A stretch of 64,000 bases of DNA from Arthrobacter sp. HY1533 (lineage in GTDB: Bacteria; Actinomycetota; Actinomycetes; Actinomycetales; Micrococcaceae), in NCBI RefSeq assembly GCF_027568515.1, contig NZ_JANKZF010000011.1:42566-106565 (forward strand), given 5' to 3'. Under the pieces are notes generated by a model. It did not search any database. It was not told where the DNA came from and worked only from the letters and a program-made list of their open reading frames with translations. Every line of letters begins with the position of its first letter. Position 1 is the first letter of the stretch. Positions 57,748-64,000 of this stretch are shown here, one piece after another. A program made the translations under genes and the position numbers.

Positions 57748-57795
57748 CGGTGGTCGAGCCTGTCGAGACCCGGGTCTGGACAAGCTCGACCACCG
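57748..57795. repeat. 48-bp loopless palindromic repeat between convergent genes
   Basis: Arms 57748-57771 and 57772-57795 are inverted copies with two mismatches (CGGTGGTCGAGCCTGTCGAG/ACCC). It is the full-length form of the element inserted in cysH, cysD and cysN, and probably terminates both flanking genes. Confidence 0.88.
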
Positions 57796-57806
57796 TCGGC
57801 CGGCGA

Positions 57807-59201
57807 CTACTGTTCCAGGAACGCGTCGCTGAACAGCAGCTGCAGGCCCTCGGCCATGGTGGGGTGGGCTATCACGGCGTCCCGGAGCTGCTGGTACGCC
57901 AGCCCGCCGAGCATTGCCATCTGAACCACGGCAATGACCTCGCTGGACTCATGCCCCAGCAGGGAAACGCCCAGAATCCTGTCCGTGCCGCGTTCCACCA
58001 CGGCCTTCCAGAGGCCGTCCAGCTGGCCCACGGTGCGGGCGCGGGGGATTGCGGAAACCGGCATCCTGGCCACCCGGACCTCAAGACCTGTGGCGCGCGC
58101 CTCCTCTTCCGAGAATCCCACGCGGCCCAGTTCGGGCGTGGTGAACACGCAGTAGGGGACCAGGCGGTCTCGGGTGCTGCGCAGCTGCGTGCCTGGCCCG
58201 GCCGCCAGGTTGGCCTTCAGGATCCGGTAGTCGTTCCACGAGGCGTGCGTGAATTGCGGCGATCCCGCCACATCCCCGGCGGCCCACACACCCTCCGCCG
58301 TGGTGCGCAGGAATTCATCCACAGTGACCAGGCCCTTGGCTGAAAGTTCGACGCCGGCCGCTTCAAGTCCCAGCGCCCCGGTGACGGGTTCGCGGCCCAC
58401 CGCCACGAGGATGTCGGCGGCTTCCACGGTGGTGCCGTCCGCCAGGGAGACCGCCACGGTCCCGTTGTTCCGGGCCACCGAGACGGCCGCGGCACCCAGC
58501 CGCACGGACACGCCGTCGGCCTCCAGCGCTGCCGTTACGGCGGCCGAGACGTCGGCGTCCTCGCGGGGGAGCAGGGCCGGCCCGCGCTGGATGATGGTCA
58601 CCTTGACGCCCATGATGGCGAGCATTGAGGCGAACTCGCAGCCAATGTAGCCGCCGCCGAGGATTGCAATGCTCTCCGGCAGCGCGGCCAGGGCCAGGAT
58701 GGAGGTGCTGGTCAGGGGGTCCGCGGCCCGCAGGCCATCGATGTCCGGCACCTGGGGCACCATCCCGGTGTTGACCACAACGTTGGTGCCGGAGAGTGTG
58801 CGGCGCGTGCCGGCGTCGTCCGTGACGACGACTGTGCGCGGGCCAGTGAAGCGGGCCTCGCCGATGACCAGCTCCATGCCGGAAGCCAGGAACGACTTGC
58901 GCTGCCCGGCAACCATGGTGCCCACCACGTCCTGCTTGCGGTCACGGAGCCGGTCAAGGTCGATGGCGGGGGAGCCGGGCACCGTGATCCCGAACTCGGC
59001 GGCACGGCGTGTCAGTGCGAGCAGGCGGGCACTGTTGACCAGGGTCTTGGTGGGGATGCAGGCGACGTTGATGCAGGTGCCGCCGATCATGCCACGCTCC
59101 ACCATGGCCACGCGCTGTCCGGCCGCGGCCAGGTCCATGGCCAGCGACTTGCCGGCCTTGCCGCCGCCCACCACGAGCAGGTCAAATTCCTCAGTTTCCA
59201 T
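57807..59201 (-). CDS. Pyridine nucleotide-disulfide oxidoreductase (Lpd/mercuric-reductase-like)
   Basis: A 464-residue FAD-dependent disulfide reductase. The FAD motif VVGGGKAGKSLAMDLA starts at residue 10; the redox pair is C43/C48 (GGTCINVACIPTKT). The NAD(P) fold AILGGGYIGCEFASML and the C-terminal acid-base pair in AHPTMAEG are present. GAAAGGA precedes ATG 59201. It could be a general disulfide or mercuric-type reductase; it is less like canonical lipoamide dehydrogenase, so its use as E3 for the bkd complex is doubtful. Confidence 0.84.
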   Translation of the reverse strand: METEEFDLLVVGGGKAGKSLAMDLAAAGQRVAMVERGMIGGTCINVACIPTKTLVNSARLLALTRRAAEFGITVPGSPAIDLDRLRDRKQDVVGTMVAGQRKSFLASGMELVIGEARFTGPRTVVVTDDAGTRRTLSGTNVVVNTGMVPQVPDIDGLRAADPLTSTSILALAALPESIAILGGGYIGCEFASMLAIMGVKVTIIQRGPALLPREDADVSAAVTAALEADGVSVRLGAAAVSVARNNGTVAVSLADGTTVEAADILVAVGREPVTGALGLEAAGVELSAKGLVTVDEFLRTTAEGVWAAGDVAGSPQFTHASWNDYRILKANLAAGPGTQLRSTRDRLVPYCVFTTPELGRVGFSEEEARATGLEVRVARMPVSAIPRARTVGQLDGLWKAVVERGTDRILGVSLLGHESSEVIAVVQMAMLGGLAYQQLRDAVIAHPTMAEGLQLLFSDAFLEQ

Positions 59202-59234
59202 GGGATGTCCTTTCGTTGCGGCGGCCGGCACGGC

Positions 59235-60227
59235 TCAGGATTGGGCCGGGGCCAGCTTTTTCAGGCGGGAAGTCTTGCGGTAGTTGCGCAGCATGTCGGC
59301 GATGAGGATGAGCAGGGCAACCCAGACGATCGAGAAGCCGATCCAGCGTTCCAGGCTCATGTGCTCGCCGAAAATGGTCAGCGCAACAACGAACTGGATG
59401 ACAGGTGTCATGAACTGCAGCAGCCCGATCCCCGTCATTGACAGCCTGCTTGCGGAGGCGCCGAAGAGCAGCAGCGGCACGGCAGTAATGATGCCGGATG
59501 CGGCGAGCAGCCAGAAGTGGCCCGGGCCGTATCCCGTCAACGTGGCTTGGCCCAGAACCGTCAGGACAACCATTGTGGCGATGGCAAAGGGCGTCAGCAC
59601 AGCTGTTTCAACGCTCAGGCTGGTGATGGCGTCGACCTTGCCGCCCACCCGGTTTTTCACAAAACCGTAGCTGCCGAAGCTGAACGCCAGCACCAGGGCA
59701 ATCCACGGGAGCTTGCCGTAGCTGAACGTCAAAACCACAACGGCAATGAAACCAACGCCCACCGCGGCCCACTGCAGCGGCCGGAGCTTTTCCTTCAGGA
59801 CCAGGACGCCAATCAACACCGAGACCAGTGGATTGATGAAGTATCCAAGGGACGCCTCAATGGCGCTGCCGGAAGTCACGGCAAACACATAGGTCAGCCA
59901 GTTGATGGCAATCAGGAAGCCGGCAACCGCCAGGGTGCCAATAATGCGACGGTTCTTCAGCGCCGCACCCACCTTTCCCCAACCGCGGGTGGCTGTGATG
60001 ATCAGGGCGCAGAAGAACAGCGACCACACCACCCGGTTGGCCACGATCTCAACGCTGTTGGCCGGCATGAGCAGCAGGAAGTAAATGGGCAAAAGCCCCC
60101 ACAGGCCGTAGGCGCCTACGCCGTACAGCACCCCCGTTGCTCCTTCACTGCGGACGGGCTTGCCGGACACCGCCCGGTTCTTGCGTACATTGCTGGTTGG
60201 GGTTTCTTTGACGCTCACAGTCCCCAT
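59235..60227 (-). CDS. rarD: RarD-family EamA permease
   Basis: A 330-residue, 10-TM protein. GVLYGVGAYGLWGLLPIYFL, EIVANRVVWSLFF and NPLVSVLIGVLVLKEKLRPLQ are diagnostic of RarD (chloramphenicol-sensitivity) proteins in the drug/metabolite transporter superfamily. The ~28 N-terminal residues are hydrophilic. AAGGTG precedes ATG 60227. A perfect 11-bp hairpin (60253-60280) lies just upstream, in its 5' region. It is 33 bp upstream of the disulfide reductase on the same strand. Substrate unknown. Confidence 0.87.
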   Translation of the reverse strand: MGTVSVKETPTSNVRKNRAVSGKPVRSEGATGVLYGVGAYGLWGLLPIYFLLLMPANSVEIVANRVVWSLFFCALIITATRGWGKVGAALKNRRIIGTLAVAGFLIAINWLTYVFAVTSGSAIEASLGYFINPLVSVLIGVLVLKEKLRPLQWAAVGVGFIAVVVLTFSYGKLPWIALVLAFSFGSYGFVKNRVGGKVDAITSLSVETAVLTPFAIATMVVLTVLGQATLTGYGPGHFWLLAASGIITAVPLLLFGASASRLSMTGIGLLQFMTPVIQFVVALTIFGEHMSLERWIGFSIVWVALLILIADMLRNYRKTSRLKKLAPAQS

Positions 60228-60252
60228 AACAACACCTTGGCCGTTTAAATGC

Positions 60253-60280
60253 CATGGCCACCTGAAAGCAGGTGGCCATG
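60253..60280. other. Perfect hairpin upstream of rarD
   Basis: CATGGCCACCT and AGGTGGCCATG around a GAAAGC loop. Position in the rarD leader suggests an mRNA structure rather than a terminator; purpose unknown. Confidence 0.55.
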
Positions 60281-60357
60281 TCCTGTGCCGAAGTTGGGCC
60301 CGCTGAGGGCTTGGTCACTTTCGCAGGGCCCCACTTACGGGCCTGCGGCGTGACATT

Positions 60358-60370
60358 TAGACTGGGATGG
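60358..60370 (+). promoter_or_regulatory. Possible promoter of fprA paralogue 2
   Basis: TAGACT (60358-60363) lies about 94 bp before the gene. A 17-codon mini-ORF (GTG 60370 to TGA 60423) begins six bases later, the leaderless spacing, and ends 33 bp before the gene; whether it is translated is unknown. Confidence 0.35.
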
Positions 60371-60456
60371 TGGCGCTTGATTCGCGCCTCCCTGTGCAAC
60401 AGTTGAGCCAGCAAGCAAGCTGATGTTGCGATTCACAGTTCGGAAGGACTACTTTC

Positions 60457-61872
60457 TTGGCTAACTCGAGTGCCACCCGCCCGTTCCGCGTTGCCATCGT
60501 TGGCTCCGGCCCGGCGGGCGTCTACGCGGCAGACATTTTGACGAAGTCCCAGGAAGTGGCCGGCGGAGACGTCCAGGTCAGCATTGACCTGTTCGAGTCG
60601 CAGCCGGCGCCGTATGGCCTGATCCGCTACGGCGTTGCCCCGGACCACCCGCGCATCAAGGGCATCGTGAACGCCCTGCACAAGGTCCTGGACCGCGGCG
60701 ACATCCGCTTCTTCGGCAACGTGACCTACGGGCGGGACATCACCCTGGCGGACCTGCGCAGCCACTACGACGCCGTCATCTTCGCCACCGGCGCCACAAA
60801 GGATGCCGTGCTGGACATCCCCGGCATTGAGCTGGACGGCTCCTACGGCGGCGCGGACTTTGTCTCCTGGTACGACGGCCACCCGGACGTTTCCCGCGAA
60901 TGGCCCCTGAACGCCAAGGAGATCGCGGTCATCGGCAACGGCAACGTGGCGCTGGATGTGGCCCGGGTGCTGTCCAAGCACGCCGAGGACATGCTGGTCA
61001 CCGAAATTCCGGACAACGTCTATGCCGGCCTGAAGGCATCGCCCGTCACCGACGTCCACGTTTTCGGCCGCCGCGGCCCCGCCCAGGTGAAGTTCACACC
61101 GCTGGAACTGCGCGAACTGAGCCACTCGCGAGACGTGGACATCGTCCTCTACGAGGAGGACTTCGACTTCGACGACGCCTCCGACGCCGCCATCAGGAGC
61201 AACAACCAGGTCAAGACCATGGTCAACACCCTGACCAACTGGCTCGCCGAGGAGCATGACGGGACGCGCACCCCCGCTTCCCGCCGCCTCCACCTGCACT
61301 TCCTCCACACCCCCGTGGAGATCACGGGCGAGAACGGCTCGGTCACCGGCATCAAGTTTGAGCGCAACGAGCTGGACGGCACGGGCAACGCCCGCGGGAC
61401 CGGCGAGTTCATCGACTACCCCGTCCAGGCCGTGTACCGCGCCGTGGGCTACCTCGGGTCCGAACTTCCGGAGGTGGACTTCGATTCCCGCCGCGGTGTC
61501 ATCCCGAACGACGGCGGCCGCGTCCTCGGTGCCGACGGAACCCACGTTCCAGGTCTCTACGCCACGGGCTGGATCAAGCGCGGCCCCGTTGGCCTGATCG
61601 GCCACACCAAGGGTGACGCCCTGGAGACGATCGGATGCCTGCTTGAGGACCGGCTGGCACTGCCAGTCGCCGAACGGCCGGATGAGTCGGAGATTGTGGA
61701 GCTGCTGGAATCCCGCGGGGTCGAATTCACCACCTGGGAAGGGTGGAACAAGCTGGACGCGCACGAGAAGCTGCTCGGCGAAAACTGGACGGGCCAGCCC
61801 GGCCTCGACGTGGTGCGCGAGCGCATCAAGGTCGTGGACCGCGAGCAAATGGTCAACATTTCCAAGAAGTAG
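60457..61872 (+). CDS. Ferredoxin-NADP+ reductase (FprA-like), paralogue 2
   Basis: A 471-residue adrenodoxin-reductase-type flavoprotein with the same motifs as the gene at 43231 (IVGSGPAGVYAAD, APYGLIRYGVAPDHPRIKG, IGNGNVALDVARVLSKHAED, GWIKRGPVGLIGHTKGDALE). TTG 60457 follows GGAAGGA at good spacing. The two copies share a 105-bp stretch with no base difference (60619-60723 and 43420-43524), while other parts diverge, which suggests gene conversion. No sulfur-type promoter is present here, so this copy is probably the constitutive reductase. Confidence 0.9.
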   Translation: MANSSATRPFRVAIVGSGPAGVYAADILTKSQEVAGGDVQVSIDLFESQPAPYGLIRYGVAPDHPRIKGIVNALHKVLDRGDIRFFGNVTYGRDITLADLRSHYDAVIFATGATKDAVLDIPGIELDGSYGGADFVSWYDGHPDVSREWPLNAKEIAVIGNGNVALDVARVLSKHAEDMLVTEIPDNVYAGLKASPVTDVHVFGRRGPAQVKFTPLELRELSHSRDVDIVLYEEDFDFDDASDAAIRSNNQVKTMVNTLTNWLAEEHDGTRTPASRRLHLHFLHTPVEITGENGSVTGIKFERNELDGTGNARGTGEFIDYPVQAVYRAVGYLGSELPEVDFDSRRGVIPNDGGRVLGADGTHVPGLYATGWIKRGPVGLIGHTKGDALETIGCLLEDRLALPVAERPDESEIVELLESRGVEFTTWEGWNKLDAHEKLLGENWTGQPGLDVVRERIKVVDREQMVNISKK

Positions 61873-61904
61873 GGCGGGCGCCCGCACCGCCGCAAGAAAA
61901 CCCC

Positions 61905-61948
61905 AAAACCCGCCCGGAGTGAACACGTTTCACTCCGGGCGGGTTTTT
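61905..61948. terminator. Intrinsic terminator after fprA paralogue 2
   Basis: Perfect 19-bp stem (61905-61923 with 61929-61947), 5-nt loop, ending in T5. A-run on the other side makes it work in both directions. Confidence 0.93.
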
Positions 61949-62034
61949 CGCGTCATGAATCCCCGTCGGCTCACTCTCACTCACTGACTCAACCGGAAAT
62001 GCGGTTGGCATGAGCCGAAAGACATTTGCCACAC

Positions 62035-63903
62035 ATGATGAAGAACAATCTTTGGCGGGGACCCAAGATCGCCGGCGCCGCGGCTGCCCTCGCCGTCGCC
62101 GGCACCATGGCCGCAACCGCACTGCCCGCACTTGCCGCAACCGACACTCCGGCGGCCCAGGCTGCTGTCAGCGTGCAGCCCAACCCTGAACTGCCGCAAA
62201 AGTGCGGCCTCAACCTGGCCATGGTCTTTGACATGTCCTCGTCCATGAGTGATTCCGATGTCCGCACAGTCAAGGACGCCAGCATTGCCGCGGTCTCGGC
62301 CCTGCAGGGCACCGCCACCACCATGGGCGTCTACAGCTTTGCCACCTTTGCCAAGCAGGAGCTCGCCGCCACCTCGCTCGTTTCCGCCCAAGGTGCCGCC
62401 GGCGTTTCCGGCAGCATCGATTCCCTGGTCCGCCCCGGCGACGCCAGAACGTGGGCCGGCGGGACCAACTGGCAGCAGGGCCTGGGCGTCGTGCCCACCC
62501 AAACCTACGACGGCGTCATCTTCTTCACCGACGGGGTGCCCACCTTCTACGGAAGCAACCCGTTGAACACGGCCGGCACGGCCTCCAACGGCACAGGAGG
62601 CACCGGGCAGGATGGCAGCGCCAATGTGGCGGCATCCCTGGCCGCAGCTGTGCCCGAAGCCAACAGGCTCAAAGATGCAGGCACGCGCGTCATGGCTGTT
62701 GGCGTCAACGGTGCCGATGCCGGACGCCTGTCCCAGATCTCGGGCCCAACCGCGGGGGCCGACTACTTCACCACCAACTACGCTGAACTGGCGCAGACCC
62801 TCAAGGACATCGCCACGACCGGCTGCACGGGAAGCCTGAACATCAACAAGGCAGTGGAGGCCTTCGGTTCCACCGAGACCACACCCGGCGAGGGCTGGAC
62901 CTTTGACGTGGCCCCCGCAGCTGCCGAGGCCACGGCCCTGACCACTGGCGCCAACGGCCAGGCCGGCATGACCATGGCCTTCCCGGAGAAGGCTCCCGTG
63001 AAGGTGTCCATCACCGAACGCCAACTGCCCGGATACTCCGTGGTGCAAAAAGACGGCTTCAACGCCGTGTGCACCCGCGACGGCAATCCACTGCAGCTTG
63101 CGAACACAAGCGCCGAAGGCAACACCGGCTTTGAGGTCACGGCTGAAGCCGGCACCATAACCTCCTGCACCGTCACGAACAAGGCCCCGCAGGCGCCGCT
63201 CACAAGCTGGACCATGGCCAAGACCTCCGACCGGTCCGGCGAGGTCAGCCCGGGCGACACCATCAACTACACCGTTGAGGCCCGCAACACAGGCAATCAA
63301 GCGGTTGGGGATGTCACCTTCCGTGACGACCTCTCCGGCGTTCTGGACCATGCTGCCTTCGTCCCCAGCTCCGCCACACTGGTGGTTGGCGGGGGAGCAT
63401 CCGTTCCTGTGGCCGATCCTGACGGCGCCATCTTCACAGCCGGCCCGTTCAGCCTGCCTGTCGGCGCAACTGCAAGGTTGAGCTACCAGGTCAAGGTCAA
63501 CCAGGACGCCGATGGCGCAACCCTGAGAAACGCGGTCACTGGCACGGGCCAGGTGCCGCCGGCGGAATGTGTCGTGGACAAGCCCTGCACCACCGTCAAT
63601 GTGGTGCCGCAGAAGCCCACCCCGACCCCGACCGCTATGGCCACGCCCACCCCGACCCCGAGCGATACGGCCACGCCCACCCCGACGGGAAATCCCTCGG
63701 CCACGGGAGTTCCCACCACCGCCGCCACGCCCACCAAGCCGGCGACGGCCCCGGCGTCGAACACCCCGGCGCCGACGGCTGAGCCTGCAGGGGAGTTGGC
63801 CTACACAGGTTCCTCCGCGGTCCTGCCATTGGTCGTCGGAGGGTTCCTGCTGGCCGGAGGTGTCCTGGCGCTGATGCTGCGCAGGGCCAGCCGAACCCAC
63901 TAG
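62035..63903 (+). CDS. vWA-domain surface protein with LAYTG sortase signal
   Basis: A 622-residue wall protein. A signal peptide (IAGAAAALAVAGTMAATALP...ALA) precedes a von Willebrand A domain with the MIDAS motif DMSSS (LAMVFDMSSSMSDSDV) and VIFFTDGVP. Next come a prealbumin/SpaA-like segment (GSLNINKAVEAFGSTETTPG), a DUF11-type domain (SPGDTINYTVEARNTGNQAV), a Pro/Thr stalk and LAYTG, a hydrophobic helix and RRASRTH. The architecture is that of a tip adhesin or pilin. Start among ATG 62035/62038 or TTG 62026 is uncertain. Confidence 0.85.
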   Translation: MMKNNLWRGPKIAGAAAALAVAGTMAATALPALAATDTPAAQAAVSVQPNPELPQKCGLNLAMVFDMSSSMSDSDVRTVKDASIAAVSALQGTATTMGVYSFATFAKQELAATSLVSAQGAAGVSGSIDSLVRPGDARTWAGGTNWQQGLGVVPTQTYDGVIFFTDGVPTFYGSNPLNTAGTASNGTGGTGQDGSANVAASLAAAVPEANRLKDAGTRVMAVGVNGADAGRLSQISGPTAGADYFTTNYAELAQTLKDIATTGCTGSLNINKAVEAFGSTETTPGEGWTFDVAPAAAEATALTTGANGQAGMTMAFPEKAPVKVSITERQLPGYSVVQKDGFNAVCTRDGNPLQLANTSAEGNTGFEVTAEAGTITSCTVTNKAPQAPLTSWTMAKTSDRSGEVSPGDTINYTVEARNTGNQAVGDVTFRDDLSGVLDHAAFVPSSATLVVGGGASVPVADPDGAIFTAGPFSLPVGATARLSYQVKVNQDADGATLRNAVTGTGQVPPAECVVDKPCTTVNVVPQKPTPTPTAMATPTPTPSDTATPTPTGNPSATGVPTTAATPTKPATAPASNTPAPTAEPAGELAYTGSSAVLPLVVGGFLLAGGVLALMLRRASRTH

Positions 63904-64000
63904 CACCAAGCAGTCAGCACTTGCCCCGTCGCGGGGCCCCCCCCGGGAAATGCCCGGTGGGCCCCCCCGGTGGGGGGTTAGGGGCCAAAAAAACTTTTTG
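63904..64000. other. Low-complexity contig end
   Basis: From about 63935 the sequence is a succession of C, G, A and T homopolymers unlike the rest of the window. No gene is seen; it is probably unreliable assembly end sequence. Confidence 0.7.

Noticed and set aside
57807..59201. E3 lipoamide dehydrogenase partner of the bkd operon
   Set aside because: It is 53 kb away, and its sequence is more like mercuric-reductase-type disulfide reductases; no specific link is visible.
61981..63909. Minus-strand frame antisense to the vWA surface protein
   Set aside because: Gly/Arg/His-rich shadow with no start signal or motif; the plus strand has clear domains.
1..64000. Prophage, integron, insertion sequence or tRNA-linked island
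   Set aside because: No integrase, transposase, phage structural gene, tRNA or flanking direct repeat was recognised; composition is uniform.

Overview
The window looks like a chromosomal contig end from a high-GC actinobacterium of the Arthrobacter group (Micrococcaceae). The basis is inference from three things: strong third-position G/C bias, a complete menaquinone-type quinone pathway, and many leaderless genes whose TANNNT -10 box lies 6-7 nt before the start codon. No rRNA, tRNA, IS element, prophage or CRISPR array was seen. The last ~70 bases are homopolymer-rich and resemble unreliable contig-end sequence.

Layout. 1-5.2 kb: a 5'-truncated diacylglycerol-kinase-family gene, then an Lrp/AsnC regulator divergent from a branched-chain 2-oxoacid dehydrogenase operon (E1alpha, E1beta, E2). 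5.2-9.7 kb: metallo-beta-lactamase-fold hydrolase, MFS exporter, serine hydrolase, PAP2 phosphatase. 9.7-20.1 kb: menaquinone genes menC, menD, menF, menG, a MenJ-like reductase and a polyprenyl diphosphate synthase, interrupted by a polar amino-acid ABC importer. 20.1-25.7 kb: two small unknown proteins (one SUKH-like), a TRIC-type channel, a NatAB-type ABC exporter and a 14-TM MFS pump.

25.7-31.6 kb: assimilatory sulfate reduction (CbiX/SirB-like chelatase, sulfite reductase, cysH, cysD, cysN). 31.7-37.3 kb: VOC proteins, an NAD-salvage operon (pnuC-nadR-nrtR) with a perfect 23-bp operator, a small alarmone synthetase and an AraC regulator. 37.4-44.7 kb: a second sulfur locus with a leaderless cysteine-pair leader ORF, two sulfonate-type binding proteins, ATPase, permease, cysG and a ferredoxin-NADP reductase. 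44.8-54.2 kb: MFS-GntR pair, two secreted cell-surface proteins (one chaplin-like with a LAYTG sorting signal), and a PucR regulator divergent from GABA catabolism genes. 54.2-64 kb: LGFP-repeat VanY peptidase, a membrane protein, a universal stress protein, a flavin disulfide reductase, RarD, a second ferredoxin reductase and a vWA/LAYTG surface protein.

The most interesting system is the sulfur regulon. Four promoters (sulfite reductase operon, leader ORF, second binding protein, cysG) share GTGA-type repeats phased at exactly 10 bp and placed at the same distance from a leaderless start. Both binding proteins contain no cysteine and no methionine except the initiator, and even lack the lipobox cysteine. 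A CysCys leader peptide precedes the first. A palindromic repeat has inserted in frame into cysH, cysD, cysN and probably cysG.
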